From Ahaetulla prasina (lineage: Eukaryota > Chordata > Lepidosauria > Squamata > Colubridae): a stretch of 64,000 nt of DNA. Made by a program: the position numbers and the translations under genes. Where the stretch lies: positions 105,922,554 to 105,986,553 of the forward strand of contig NC_080539.1 in assembly GCF_028640845.1 (NCBI RefSeq). The letters are read 5' to 3'. The notes under the pieces were generated by a model that saw only the letters and a program-made list of their open reading frames with translations, had not been told where the DNA came from and made no database searches. Within the stretch, counting starts at the first letter, position 1. Each line of letters opens with the position of its first letter. This document shows, piece by piece, positions 38,601 through 45,446 of the stretch.

Positions 38601-40160
38601 GGGAAATATAAACACTCCATTCAGCTTTGGTTACAGGTAGTTCTTGTTTAGTGTCTGCCTTGTTTAAACAACCATTCACAGTTATGATGGTGATGAAAAA
38701 GTAGCATTATGACCAATTTGTGATCCTGTAAAGCAAAGGAAAGATGAAGGAAGCTCATAAACGCAGCCGTGGTTTTACTTAGCAACCGTTTTTCTTAACA
38801 ATCAAGTTGTCAGTCCCAAATGTGATTCTTAAGTGAGTAGTGCCTGGGCAGTTATATTATTGTGCCTTTCATTTGCGAGAGTCCCTCAATAATTCAACTA
38901 TTTAAAAACAGTTTTAACAATTTGCAGTTAACTTGCAGTTAGCACTCTTGAAGGTTGCACTGTACTGCCAAGAAAAAAAAACCCTTTAACAATTTGAACA
39001 AAGCAATTGAAAGACGAACAGCAATAGATGCAAGCATTTTGAACTGACGTCAGTACCAAACTTACAATAACACAGTTTAAAAACCAACTTAGAGCATAAG
39101 GTCATAAAGTGTTAGATTCAGCTATTGCTATTTCACACTTCAGGTTACAAGTTCTGATGCTTGCGTGACTGAAGCTCCGCCTGTATAAAAGCGATGAGCT
39201 GGTGTCCCTTTTCCTCTCAGTAGTTTTTTTCTGTGTAGAGGCTTCCATACTGAGCCACACTGCCCCTCAGCCTTACAAGACAAGATGCACTTCGCAGAGT
39301 GTACAAAAAAATTGTCAGTAACTCACAACTGCCAGTGCCATACTTAACCATTATGCCATACTGATCAATTGGAAGGCTTTAAATTGATACTTGCACAGCA
39401 ACTGCACACTAACATTAATGTAAAATTGCAGTGGAAAGTAAATTGGATTATCGATTGTCCAGATTCTGGGGGAAAATATATCTGACCTGGCACAAACATT
39501 AGCGGATTTTGATGCTACTCGCCAAAGCTGGAAAACCCGGAATAGGATTCTCAACCTTGCATGGCATCTGTCAAGACTGTCTGTTTAAAGGGGGCAGAGT
39601 ATCTTCCCCTGAATGTGACTGTGGTCCTCCTTGTCAAATACTGGATCATGTAGTGACTAGCTGCCATTTGAGAGCTTATGCAGAAGGAAAAGCAGATTTT
39701 TCTCCAACTAACAAACCCTGCGCTTAATTTGCTAGATGGCCTAGATCAGGGGTGTCAAATTCAAGGCCCGGGGGCCGGATCTGGCAAATGGGGCAAAATT
39801 CACTTAACGGCTGTCTTGCTTAGCAACAGAAACTTTGGGCTCAATTGTGATCATAAGTTGAGGACTACCTGTACCCTGTCATATGCTAAATAAATAAATT
39901 TGTGTAGAGGGAATCTAGGGCATAAAAGCCTAATATTGAAACAGGCAAAAACAACTCCATTGACACTCATTTGAGAGAGCAAGGGGATGATCGCATGTGA
40001 TCAAATTTGTGTTTCTTTGGAAAGTTAAATTAATAGTATCCTTTTTTTTCTTCCCTTCATTCAGCGCAAGTCCCGGAAGAAAATATGCATCCTCATTCTT
40101 ATACTTGTGATAGGATTAATTGTCCTTGGGCTAATTATATGGGCATCAGTGAAGTCATAG
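10978..40160 (+). CDS. STX7: Syntaxin-7 coding sequence, nine coding exons (spliced)
   Basis: Syntaxin-7 is the Qa-SNARE of endosomes. It pairs with Vti1b, syntaxin-8 and VAMP7/8 to drive late-endosome and lysosome fusion. The join of 10978-11062, 22025-22094, 22998-23088, 28173-28310, 30464-30513, 31789-31879, 32959-33031, 34610-34692 and 40065-40160 is 777 nt, encoding 258 residues (human is 261). It shows an N-terminal Habc region (about residues 12-128), a short variable linker (129-150), a SNARE helix (about 162-227) with the zero-layer glutamine at Q195 in the string IHEQGDVID, a basic RKSRKK stretch (228-233) and a single membrane anchor (about 234-253). Cys235 lies where syntaxin-7 is known to be palmitoylated. 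All introns are GT-AG, frames agree and no stop interrupts. The start sits in a strong CACCATGG context. Identity comes from family recognition, not a database search. Confidence 0.97.
12090..12220. mobile_element. hAT-like MITE, GTGTCAAACT family, first of a tandem pair
   Basis: CAGGGCTATCAAACTCGCGG to GAGTTTGACACCCCTG, 131 bp. It is flanked by GTCTAGAC at 12082-12089 and 12221-12228. Confidence 0.9.
12229..12357. mobile_element. Palindromic hAT-like MITE, second of a tandem pair
   Basis: CAGGGGTCTCCAACC to GGTTGGAGACTCCTG, 129 bp. It shares the middle GTCTAGAC with the preceding MITE and is followed by a third copy at 12358-12365. The centre carries a short TTTGCTTTGCGGCAAAGC insertion. 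Confidence 0.9.
14941..15322. mobile_element. MITE-like repeat with CGACTTACGACC / GAGGACTACCTG termini
   Basis: The left end TCTTCGACTTACGACC is inverted at the right as AAGTTGAGGACTACC, with a TATA-like flank on both sides. It carries internal repeats of TTGTTAAGT/GCTAAGTGAG. Fragments recur at 33779, 38640 and 39808. It is abundant in squamates; the class is uncertain. Confidence 0.65.
15603..16062 (-). mobile_element. CR1 LINE 3' fragment
   Basis: The tail TCAGAATCAGAATCAGAAT is followed on the reverse strand by coding remnants [16 protein letters not shown] and [19 protein letters not shown], the end of CR1 ORF2. About 460 bp are kept. Confidence 0.88.
16242..16376. mobile_element. TA-flanked MITE, CCCCGAAAATAAGAC termini
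   Basis: TGTTTCCCCGAAAATAAGAC is inverted at the right end as GTCTTATTTTCGGGGAAACA, with TA immediately outside both ends. This is the cleanest of three copies in the window. Confidence 0.8.
17243..17518 (-). mobile_element. tRNA-derived SINE with L2/CR1-type 3' tail
   Basis: In reverse, a degenerate tRNA-like head (GGCTGTTAGAGCC region) is followed by GACTCAGCCTTCCATCC, then AACATAGTGTAAGCCGCCCTGAGTC-type tail and ATATAAATG. Copies at 26083, 30579, 56129 and 62146. A (TA)n run abuts its tail. Confidence 0.75.
17775..18200 (-). mobile_element. Rex1/CR1-L3-like LINE 3' fragment
   Basis: The reverse strand encodes [13 protein letters not shown]... [20 protein letters not shown] then [12 protein letters not shown]. 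The pattern (HPGH..FQLLPSGRRYRS...NSFFP.AI.LLN) ends the ORF of Rex1/Babar-type LINEs. A TTGAATTGAATT tail lies at the left edge. Confidence 0.7.
20091..20311. mobile_element. hAT-like MITE, GAACCGGTAG family
   Basis: CAGTGGTGAGCTG to ACGCCCACCTG, 221 bp, flanked by CTGTATAC and TTGTATAC (7 of 8). It contains GAGCGAACCGGTAGTTCTGACC, shared with 21210 and 43273. Confidence 0.75.
21210..21511. mobile_element. hAT-like MITE, GAACCGGTAG family
   Basis: CAGAGGTGGGTTTCAGCAGG to TTTGAAACCACTG, 302 bp. The flanks ATGTCTAC and ATCTCCAC agree at 6 of 8. It is the fullest copy of the family whose shorter relative is at 155. Confidence 0.75.
22025..22094 (+). CDS. STX7: STX7 exon 3
   Basis: A long pyrimidine tract and CAG end at 22024; the donor GTAAGT starts at 22095. 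The 70-nt exon encodes residues 29-51 with split codons at both ends, reading [16 protein letters not shown] then THELRQQ. This is Habc helix a and the following turn of syntaxin-7. Confidence 0.95.
22095..22997 (+). other. STX7: STX7 intron 3
   Basis: A 903-bp intron. A BovB tail occupies 22443-22750; the rest shows nothing further. Confidence 0.9.
22443..22750 (-). mobile_element. BovB (RTE) LINE 3' fragment
   Basis: On the reverse strand, GGAGAAGGAAATGGCAACCC then ACTCC precedes a CCCCATGGACAGT block. It ends with GGTCGGACACGACTTCGC and AACTAACAACAACAA. These are hallmarks of the BovB 3' end, the LINE shared by squamates and ruminants. About 300 bp remain, 5'-truncated. Confidence 0.85.
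22998..23088 (+). CDS. STX7: STX7 exon 4
   Basis: The acceptor TTCTATTCTAG ends at 22997; the donor GTATAG starts at 23089 and is weaker than the others. The 91-nt exon encodes residues 52-82, reading [19 protein letters not shown] and then FLPSISEQ. It continues the Habc domain and ends on a codon boundary. Confidence 0.95.
24674..24873 (+). mobile_element. Sauria-type SINE, likely source locus of the copy at 35811
   Basis: The tRNA-like head has an A-box-like CAGTGGACTAGAGG and a B-box GAGTTCGATCC. A TTTCTCTCTCTGGGCAC body follows, then the BovB-like 3' end CGCAAGGGATTATGGG and a TGATGATG tail. Flanks ATTTATGACAAGGT (left) and GATGACAAGGT (right) form a target-site duplication. Confidence 0.88.
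25126..25673. mobile_element. hAT-like MITE, GTGTCAAACT family, with another MITE inside
   Basis: CAGGGGTGTCAAACT at the left and GAGTTTGACACCTGTG at the right bound the outer element. It is split by the insertion at 25208-25612. Outer flanks CTTTAGAA and ATTTAAAA agree at 6 of 8. Confidence 0.8.
25208..25612. mobile_element. Nested hAT-like MITE with internal poly-hairpins
   Basis: CAGGGTGAAATG to CATTTCACCCCTG, 405 bp, flanked by GAAAACAC and GAAAAAAC. It carries several foldbacks built on CTTTTAAAAGCATTTTTT. The copy at 43273 is the same element in the other orientation, 403 bp long. Confidence 0.82.
26083..26302 (+). mobile_element. tRNA-derived SINE, TCTAAGTGCTATTGCTAT tail
   Basis: The head GTGGTGGCACAACAGTTAGA is followed by the B-box-like GGAGTTTGATCCTGAC, a CTTCCATCCTTTCGAGA body, and the tail GAGGGCTGTAAAGCACC with TAAGTGCTATTGC. 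It is diverged from the copy at 30579. Confidence 0.8.
26824..27315. mobile_element. hAT-like element, CAGTGGTGGCGAACC family, CG-rich
   Basis: CAGTGGTGGCGAACC is inverted at the right end as GGTTCGCCATCACAG. Flanks GTTAAAAC and GGTTAAAC are similar. The interior is full of TGCGCATGC-type alternating motifs, which produce a spurious 200-residue open frame rich in Cys and His. Confidence 0.8.
27621..27740. repeat. (GGAT)n (GATA)n microsatellite
   Basis: About 14 TGGA units change to about 16 GATA units without interruption. Confidence 0.97.
28173..28310 (+). CDS. STX7: STX7 exon 5
   Basis: The acceptor TTCTTTGTTCAG ends at 28172; the donor GTAAGT starts at 28311. The exon holds 46 whole codons (residues 83-128), including [18 protein letters not shown] and [20 protein letters not shown]. 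This is the third Habc helix and the most conserved N-terminal block of the protein. Confidence 0.96.
28765..29005 (-). mobile_element. tRNA-derived SINE
   Basis: On the reverse strand, a degenerate tRNA-like head (GAGACGGTTTGGTGTATTAG, then GCATCGAGCTAGAAACC) leads to the TCACCTAACTGG/GTGACTTTGGATC block. A GGCATTGGCAAACC and TTTGCCAAGAAAAC body follows, a pattern of squamate SINEs with BovB-like tails. Confidence 0.65.
29142..29700 (+). mobile_element. Solo LTR (Gypsy- or ERV-type), 559 bp
   Basis: It begins TGTTGTG and ends CACGACA, forming imperfect terminal inverted repeats with TG...CA ends. The 5-bp flanks TAATC are identical at 29137-29141 and 29701-29705. A TATA box CTATATAAAG is at 29518-29527. 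Two copies of an about 62-bp block (CATGCCTCCAGCC...CCAGTCCTGGCACCATGCC) sit in the first half. No internal coding region remains. Confidence 0.85.
30464..30513 (+). CDS. STX7: STX7 exon 6 (variable linker)
   Basis: The acceptor TATTACTTGACAG ends at 30463; the donor GTAAGA starts at 30514. This 50-nt exon encodes residues 129-144 plus two bases. It covers the flexible linker between Habc and SNARE domains. Only the LVSW core resembles mammalian syntaxin-7. The [10 protein letters not shown] stretch is diverged, as expected for an unstructured linker. Confidence 0.9.
30579..30785 (-). mobile_element. tRNA-derived SINE, opposite orientation to 26083
   Basis: The reverse strand reads from a GCTGTGGTGGTGCAGTAGTT head, through GGAGTTCGATCCTAACCGGC (good B box), GACTCAGCTTTCCACC and GTAAACTGCTTAGAGAG, to the CTAAGTGCTATTGCT tail. 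It lies 65 bp past exon 6. Confidence 0.85.
30940..31555 (-). mobile_element. Solo LTR, 616 bp, reverse orientation
   Basis: TGTTGTGACC at one end and GGATCACAACG at the other give inverted ends; the last base has changed. Flanks CTGGG and CTGGA suggest a 5-bp duplication. On the reverse strand a TATA-like CTTAAAAGAG and later an AATAAAATAC poly(A) signal suit an LTR read on the minus strand. It may belong to the same broad group as 29142, but the interior differs. Confidence 0.75.
31789..31879 (+). CDS. STX7: STX7 exon 7 (start of SNARE motif)
   Basis: The AG acceptor at 31787-31788 has a poor pyrimidine tract (TTTAACCCAAAG), the weakest acceptor in the gene. The donor GTGAGC starts at 31880. 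The exon encodes residues 145-175, including [20 protein letters not shown], the first half of the Qa-SNARE helix. Codon phase (AG|C) joins exon 6 cleanly. Confidence 0.95.
31880..32958 (+). other. STX7: STX7 intron 7
   Basis: 1.08 kb of AT-rich DNA with one (CA)n run and no recognised transposon. Confidence 0.92.
32635..32677. repeat. (CA)n microsatellite
   Basis: About 20 uninterrupted CA units in intron 7. Confidence 0.97.
32959..33031 (+). CDS. STX7: STX7 exon 8 (SNARE zero layer)
   Basis: The acceptor TTTCTTTCTTCGTAG ends at 32958; the donor GTAAGC starts at 33032. It encodes residues 176-199, [16 protein letters not shown] then IHEQGDVI. Q195 is the zero-layer glutamine that defines a Q-SNARE. 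A competing AG three bases downstream (TCAG) would remove one heptad-register residue, so TAG is preferred. Confidence 0.95.
33385..33778 (+). mobile_element. CR1 LINE ORF2 3' fragment
   Basis: On the + strand the text translates piecewise to [17 protein letters not shown]..., then [20 protein letters not shown] and [13 protein letters not shown], the C-terminal end of CR1 ORF2. One frame change and a stop are present. It ends abruptly at the next repeat. Confidence 0.88.
33779..33960. mobile_element. Fragment of the GAGGACTACCTG repeat
   Basis: It matches the right half of the repeat at 14941 (CATAAGTCACTTTGTTTAG through GGACTACCTG). Its left end abuts the CR1 fragment directly. Confidence 0.6.
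34610..34692 (+). CDS. STX7: STX7 exon 9 (end of SNARE motif)
   Basis: The acceptor TCCTTTCTCAAAG ends at 34609; the donor GTAAAG starts at 34693. It encodes residues 200-227, [19 protein letters not shown] onward, the C-terminal half of the SNARE coiled coil. A LINE tail begins only about 40 nt beyond the donor. Confidence 0.96.
34729..35209 (-). mobile_element. L2-type LINE 3' fragment beside STX7 exon 9
   Basis: An (ATTT)n tail at 34729-34763 precedes, on the reverse strand, the CGCCCTGAGTCCTTCGGGAG 3' end and an open frame ending [19 protein letters not shown]... [20 protein letters not shown]. The same C-terminus occurs in the longer LINE at 36359. The fragment is 5'-truncated. Confidence 0.85.
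35811..36280 (+). mobile_element. Chimeric Sauria SINE carrying transduced flank
   Basis: A first Sauria SINE unit (35811-36012) is followed by about 140 bp matching the 3' flank of the SINE at 24674. A second partial SINE unit (36150-36280) then carries the CGCAAGGGATTATGGG tail. The whole is bounded by ATTACCATGCTAAACGTGGA (35791-35810) and ATTACCATGCTAAACATGGA (36279-36298), one mismatch in 20. Confidence 0.85.
36359..38320 (+). mobile_element. L2-type LINE, 5'-truncated, frameshifted reverse transcriptase
   Basis: The first open frame (36359-37258, 299 codons) holds reverse-transcriptase blocks: [30 protein letters not shown], then [19 protein letters not shown] with a catalytic Asp. A shift near 37100-37210 moves the frame. 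The next frame (from 37213) holds the catalytic YADD at 37306-37317. A third frame gives the [10 protein letters not shown]-terminus. The 3' end GTAAACCGCCCTGAGTCC is followed by an AAATAAATA tail. The shifts make it inactive. The exact 5' edge is uncertain. Confidence 0.88.
38635..38850. mobile_element. Old fragment of the GAGGACTACCTG repeat
   Basis: AGGTAGTTCTTGTTTAGTG, TTACTTAGCAACCGTTTTTC and TCTTAAGTGAGTAGTGCCTG follow the order of the repeat at 14941 with heavy divergence. Confidence 0.4.
39484..39735 (+). mobile_element. Possible non-LTR retrotransposon relic with Cys/His cluster
   Basis: A short frame (39509-39727) contains [20 protein letters not shown], resembling the C.CG...Q..DH....C cluster at the C-terminus of some LINE polyproteins. 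It has no recognisable neighbour domains, so this is only a suggestion. Confidence 0.3.
39748..39873. mobile_element. Hybrid of two MITE families
   Basis: The left 55 bp is the left end of the CAGGGGTGTCAAA family. The right 70 bp is the end of the GAGGACTACCTG family in the sense seen at 15322. The switch falls near 39800. No matching flanks are seen. Confidence 0.55.
40065..40160 (+). CDS. STX7: STX7 exon 10, membrane anchor and stop
   Basis: The acceptor CCCTTCATTCAG ends at 40064. The coding part encodes residues 228-258 and ends with TAG at 40158-40160. It has a basic juxtamembrane stretch, then about 20 hydrophobic residues (from Cys235 to Trp253) and a short ASVKS tail, which is a typical tail-anchored syntaxin C-terminus. 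Confidence 0.96.
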   Translation, partial: RKSRKKICILILILVIGLIVLGLIIWASVKS

Positions 40161-41760
40161 GATCAATTACCCAAGAGGCTTCTGGTCATGTCCCATTGTG
40201 AAAGCTGTTCAGTAAATGATATGTCAAACTTGATAATTTCTGCTTTATCACAAGGTGCATTTTTAATCCAAGAGTGCTTTTTCTTGGCTTCTTCTGTATT
40301 AGGATTAATTTGAAGTTATCATTTATATCTAATTCATCAATATTTAACCCTGGGATAGGCAAAGTTTTATATAGTACCTCTCCTTTGCATTTCTTCTCCT
40401 CTGGGCCAAACGACTTGGAATTCTGCATACGAGGACAATTTTAGCTCATTGGACCAAGTGGGTCAACCTTTTACACATGGATCAAAGGCTAGATAGAGGG
40501 TTGTGCGTGCAGGCTGTCGGTTGTCAAACACCAATTTTAAATATCAATTTAACTGCAACTTTATCGGAACAGGTTTTTTTTTTAATTTTTACAAAGGCTG
40601 TCTTTCTGATAGAAGTGTCGTATGTCCCATCTTTGAGATCGTTCATTGACTCATTCCATAAATCAGAGAACGGTCTGCCCATTTAGCTCACTCCGTGCCA
40701 AGCTTAGTTCTAATAGGTTCTTGGAGAATGCCTCTTGCCATTTTCCAAAATACATTGCTGCTTTTTTTTTCTTTTGCTTAAAAACTGTTGACTTTCTATT
40801 GCCACATTTTTGGTGTATAAACATGATACTGGGTATCGGCAAGCCTGACCAATTCTCATTGAACAAGAAGGCTTGGGCAATGTAGATTTGTGTATGTAAC
40901 TTTACAGTTAGGACTTTGGGACACACTTAAAACTAGTTGTTTGCACCTTAATTTATGCACTCCTTAGGTGGTTGAAGTTTGAAGTCTACGGGCAAAGTTA
41001 ATGTGTATAGCTGCTTAACTGCACATTTACTGCAAATGCCCATAGTTTGCACTTCTCTCTTTGGAAAACTATTATTAATTATGTTGTGGAACACAACTGA
41101 ATGAGGCAGTGGGAGCTCTGTGAGTGGATTGAGTCATGGATCTGAAATCCTACATTCCTGTGTATATTTGTGAGCCACAGGGTCCCCAAGGAGTGGATGA
41201 AACTTTTAAACTGGGAGTGAAACATAGTCAGATCATCTGGCTCCCTATTTGCATGACCTCAGATTAAAGGGGGAAGATCTTGCGTAGAGCAATCAATCAC
41301 AGTTTGAATTATACTTGAACTACTTCAATCAACTGCCACTATGAACAGCAGATCTTATATCCAATTTTTAATACAGCAATTAATCCTCTTTTCCTCATCA
41401 TGTAACTACTTGGGTACTAAACCTTTTGATTTATGAAGAATTACATACAGTTTAATTGTCTCAAGATTAAAGGTTTTTAAAATTGCTTTTTTGGGTGCCA
41501 TTTTGAGATAACTTAAATTTAAAAATTTGTTATTTTTGCCAGCTAATCAGTTCTTTGCTTTTTTTAAAAAATGTATTAAATTGTACTGTATAAATTAAAC
41601 TTATTAAATTACTGTATAAATGTTACATTTTTTTGTACAGCAGTTTGATAGAAAAGCAGCATTTACAGTATGAACTCTTGAGACTTAAGATTTTGAGGGG
41701 GTGGGTGAACTAAAGCCAAACCTGGATGATAGCATCTAAATAAAGATACCTTAAAAAGTG
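40161..41760 (+). other. STX7: STX7 3' untranslated region
   Basis: The 1.6 kb from the stop to just beyond the poly(A) signal is AT-rich, has no convincing open frame and is almost free of recognisable repeats, unlike the DNA on either side. That relative repeat depletion supports its being transcribed exon. The exact cleavage site is inferred. Confidence 0.75.
41739..41744 (+). terminator. STX7: Canonical poly(A) signal AATAAA for STX7
   Basis: AATAAA is followed within 25-40 nt by a GT/T-rich stretch (TGTTGCTGTTTATGTTTT), the normal arrangement for cleavage at about 41755-41765. It is the first strong signal with such a downstream element in the 3' UTR. Confidence 0.75.
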
Positions 41761-42402
41761 AATATGTTGCTGTTTATGTTTTATTGTTATATCTTACGTG
41801 TAACATTTTGAAAGGAAGTAATCATAGGGTGAAACATACTCCAGAAAAAGAACACCAACAAGGCTAGTTAAAAATAATACTGCATCATCTGAATTTACTA
41901 TAATTGTCCTGCTGGTGGTAGTGTTGTTACACTGATTCTCGTTTATAGATGGGTCTCTGCCATAAGGCAAACCTCTTGTCTCAATGGACCATAGCAATTT
42001 AGATAAACATTGTATGTGCAATATTTCCCTCTTGCAGGAAGTCAATTACAATTCTGTTTGTCATTTTATAGAAAAAAATGTAAAAACTATATCACAAAGA
42101 ACAATCTTGTCTAAATTCTTAAAAGCACTTTTGAGCTTTGGGCGAACCAGAACACATTTTGATTGAGTTCCCTGAACAAATATACAATTGCCTAGAAAGT
42201 TAATCTTGCATTCTGCTTACCATGGCCCAAAGATACATTACTAATTATTTCTGACGCTCATGATGTCACCTCTATTTCATTCTCCACCCACTGCTGAGGC
42301 AATGTAGAATCATCATTAGTTGTTTGATTGTGGAAGGGGTAACTAACTCATTTCTCAACACAAAGCTTGTACAGGCAACATTGGCCACCTTGGAGACATA
42401 AC

Positions 42403-42446
42403 TCTGTGTGTGTGTGTGTGTGTGTGTGATGTGATGTGATGTGATC
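42403..42446. repeat. (TG)n (GTGAT)4 microsatellite
   Basis: About 12 TG units followed by repeats of GTGAT. Confidence 0.9.
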
Positions 42447-43034
42447 CAAGACTGATCTGCTCAAGTCTAAGGCCATTTAAGAACCTTCCTGTCCACTGAC
42501 TGGCCAATGCAAGTTTACATCCATTTTGTTTCAGCTATGTGAGAGATCCCCCTTTAACTTCATTTTTTTTATTATATTCTAGGCTTATAAATAGGAACAT
42601 TAACCTAAAGGAAAACTAGTACTTAAAGAATCAAAGTTAATTTACTGTAACCTTAGAGGCCTCTTTAGATCCAGGGCCAGCTTTCGATATTTTGGTGCTG
42701 TAGGCAAAGTCATATTCTGACACCCTCTATAGTTTGGTTCAATTACTGATGAACCAAGCTATACCAGCTCCTAAATTATCTTGAGATTTATTTATTTTTT
42801 AGCTTTATGGTAAAGATTTTCAGTCTCGGATAGTTTTTTTTCCTGTGACATGTTCATTCTATTTGCTGTCTCACCCAATTTGAATTACATCACCCGTGTT
42901 CATAGGGCAATAATTTTGCAAAATTATATTTGATCCTTGAAAAGGCTTCCTGCGCAGAGATTGTACCATTACGACTTTTCACTTTTTTTTATTGTGTATG
43001 TCAGCCTTGTTTTTAAGTCACTTTAATACATTGA

Positions 43035-43200
43035 GGCACCTGTTGAGCCCTGAAGGCCAACTGGGTGACTTTGCACCAGGCATTCTCTCTCAGCCAACCC
43101 TCCTCACAGGGTTGTTGTGGGGAAAATAGGAAGAGGAAGGAATATGATGTCTGTTCATTACCTTGAGTTACTTATAAAGTAATAAAGGTGGGATTAAAAA
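43035..43200 (+). mobile_element. SINE 3' portion, CACAGGGTTGTTGTGGGG type
   Basis: CAACTGGGTGACTTTGCACC, then TCTCTCAGCCAACCC, CACAGGGTTGTTGTGGGG and the AATAAAGGTGGGATTAAAA tail. This is a common squamate tRNA-SINE body; the tRNA head is lost. Confidence 0.65.
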
Positions 43201-43272
43201 AATCTAACAAATCCCCCCCCCTTTTCAAAATAAATTGCCTTTTCTGCTGTATCAAATATGAGAAGGAAGAAC

Positions 43273-43675
43273 CAGGGGTGAAATGCTCCCGGTTTGGAAA
43301 AGATTACCTGATCCGGTAGCAATAGCGGTGGGTGATTCGGAGAACCGGTAGCAAAAATCCCTGCCCCCGCCCCCCATGCCCAGCTGAGCCACGCGTTCAT
43401 CAGAGGCTTTTTTTTTTACTTTTAAAAGCATTTTTTCTTTGACCAAAAAAATGCTTTTAAAAGTTTAAAAAAAAGCCTCTGATGATCATGCGGCTCACTG
43501 GGACCATCAGAGCCTTTTAAAAGTATTTTTTTACAACCTCTTCGGTTGAAGAGGTTGTAAAAAAATGCTTTTAGAAGAAAAAAAAGTTGGCCACGCCCAC
43601 CCAGTCACATTAACCCCACCACCACCAAGCCACACCCATAGAACTGGTAGTAACAAATTTTACATTTCACCACTG
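43273..43675. mobile_element. hAT-like MITE with internal hairpins, perfect 8-bp duplication
   Basis: CAGGGGTGAAATGC to CATTTCACCACTG, 403 bp, with GGAAGAAC at 43265-43272 and 43676-43683. Internal foldbacks on TTTTAAAAGCATTTTTT match the nested copy at 25208. Confidence 0.92.
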
Positions 43676-44075
43676 GGAAGAACATTAAAGTCACTGCCTG
43701 GATAAACCATGTGCAATTCAGAGTGAATGCATTTCAGAGAATATGGCAACAGATCTATCTCTGGATGACTTGAGCAATAACGCAAATGAGCATGATCAAG
43801 AACTCATATTTGGCATGTCACGCTGAACTGAGTTCCTCCATAAATCAAAATTTGGTTGACTTTGATGTACCCTAAAAGAGAGAGGGGGTAAAATGAGCTG
43901 TGTTATTTCCAGTTGAAACTAGAAGATTGGGAAAGATAGAGGGATACCTACCACCCAGAGTCCCTTTGGATAGCAAGACAGGCAGCATATGCATTAAGTA
44001 ATTAAATATTTGTCTATTATTAAAATATTACTGGCGGTTTTGATAACTGGCTATCTCAAGATGAGAAAAGCTCTA

Positions 44076-44315
44076 CCGTGTTTCCCCAAACATAAGACCC
44101 TGTCTTATATTTTTTTGAACCCCGAAATAAGCGCTTGGCCTTATTTTCGAAGAGGTCTTATTATTTTGGGGCACGTGGAAAAACCAGAGGAAATGGCGGG
44201 GACCAGCTGTGCATGTGTTTAAATATTTTCAGGGAGAGCTTATTTTCAGAGGAGGCTTATTTTAGTGCATGCACTCAACAGCCCGATTGGGGCTTATTAT
44301 CTGGGGATGTCTGGA
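44076..44315. mobile_element. MITE with CCCCAAACATAAGACC terminus, right end truncated
   Basis: The left end follows TA and matches 3390 and 16242. The right end stops at GGGGATGTCTGGATCTGGG and lacks the inverted terminus. Confidence 0.7.
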
Positions 44316-44569
44316 TCTGGGCTTGACAGTAAATGAAAATTCAGGACTGTTAGAATATCCAGAACAACCAAAAAATATGGCAATAATCAACCTTATTGTC
44401 TTCTCTTAATGTCTGGTCTGTGACTTGCCATATGCACCAGGCAGCCATTTTTGAAAACCAGCAAACCCCTGAAGTTTATAAGGACACATAAAGCACACTT
44501 TTAACATTCAATAGCTGCCAAAAGTTGTGTGGCCCTGAATTGCACAAAGAGATTCTTGTTCCTCTACAA

Positions 44570-44704
44570 CAGGGGTGTCAAACTCGTATTGTCACAGTGT
44601 CGTCACATGACATATCACGACTTTTTTCTCCATCGATAAACTGGGCGTGGACGTGATCAGCATGTGATGCATCCAGCCCACAGGCCGCGAGTCTGACAGC
44701 CCTG
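44570..44704. mobile_element. hAT-like MITE, GTGTCAAACT family, perfect 8-bp duplication
   Basis: CAGGGGTGTCAAACTCG to CGAGTCTGACAGCCCTG, 135 bp, flanked by CTCTACAA at 44562-44569 and 44705-44712. It is close to the copy at 5124. Confidence 0.92.
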
Positions 44705-45371
44705 CTCTACAACTTCAACTGAAGAAGTGACTGTTCCAGTATAGAATTGTTCTTCATCCATCACACCAATCAAGGAAGAAATCCCTATTCTCAAGAAATT
44801 CAGAAGTCAAGTTTGAATATTATTTTAGCAGTTCTACTTTTTTCAGATTGATATTTTGTCACCATAACTGTACTGGAGAAAAATATTCCAGACCTTTACA
44901 CCTTGATCTGTTTCTTAAATACAAGCTAAATCTATTTGTAACTACTAGTTCTTGCACATGAGTCTTTAACTTAGATAGTAAACTCAAGGATTGGCTCCTG
45001 CTACACTTTTAAGAGCACACAATTGTGTCCATTGTATCCATTGCTTAGGTAGCCTAGGTGTTTTTTTTAATGATTCTCTGAAGCCAACAAGATAGTTGCT
45101 TGGCCTTTGAGTCTCTCTTAATGCGTGGCTTTCCACTGTAAAGTTTTCACTCTGAATGCCTTCCACATATGGAAAAGTGGAATAGGGCATTATATGCAAT
45201 CCTTTCAGTGACCTGTGCAGTTCAAGGAGAACAGTTGTCAATATGATGCATTGTAACAGAGCCCAGAGTCTTGTTAAGTCTTCTGCTATTGTCATTATTC
45301 TGCCATCCCATGGGATAAATATTGTTTGCACACCTTTTACTCATCTAAGAAAGTAATATTTTGTATATGTG

Positions 45372-45372
<1 letters not shown>

Positions 45373-45445
<73 letters not shown>
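45373..45445. repeat. (GATA)n microsatellite
   Basis: About 18 units of GATA with one late interruption. Confidence 0.97.

Positions 45446-45446
<1 letters not shown>

Larger units (their letters stand above)
34693..40064 (+). other. STX7: STX7 intron 9
   Basis: 5.4 kb. Listed repeats cover much of it. The gaps 35210-35790, 38850-39483 and 39874-40064 show no recognised feature. Confidence 0.92.

Noticed and set aside
43273..43675. Possible microRNA cluster from repeated hairpins
   Set aside because: The hairpins are the shared structure of a MITE family seen again at 25208; no independent sign of a small-RNA gene.
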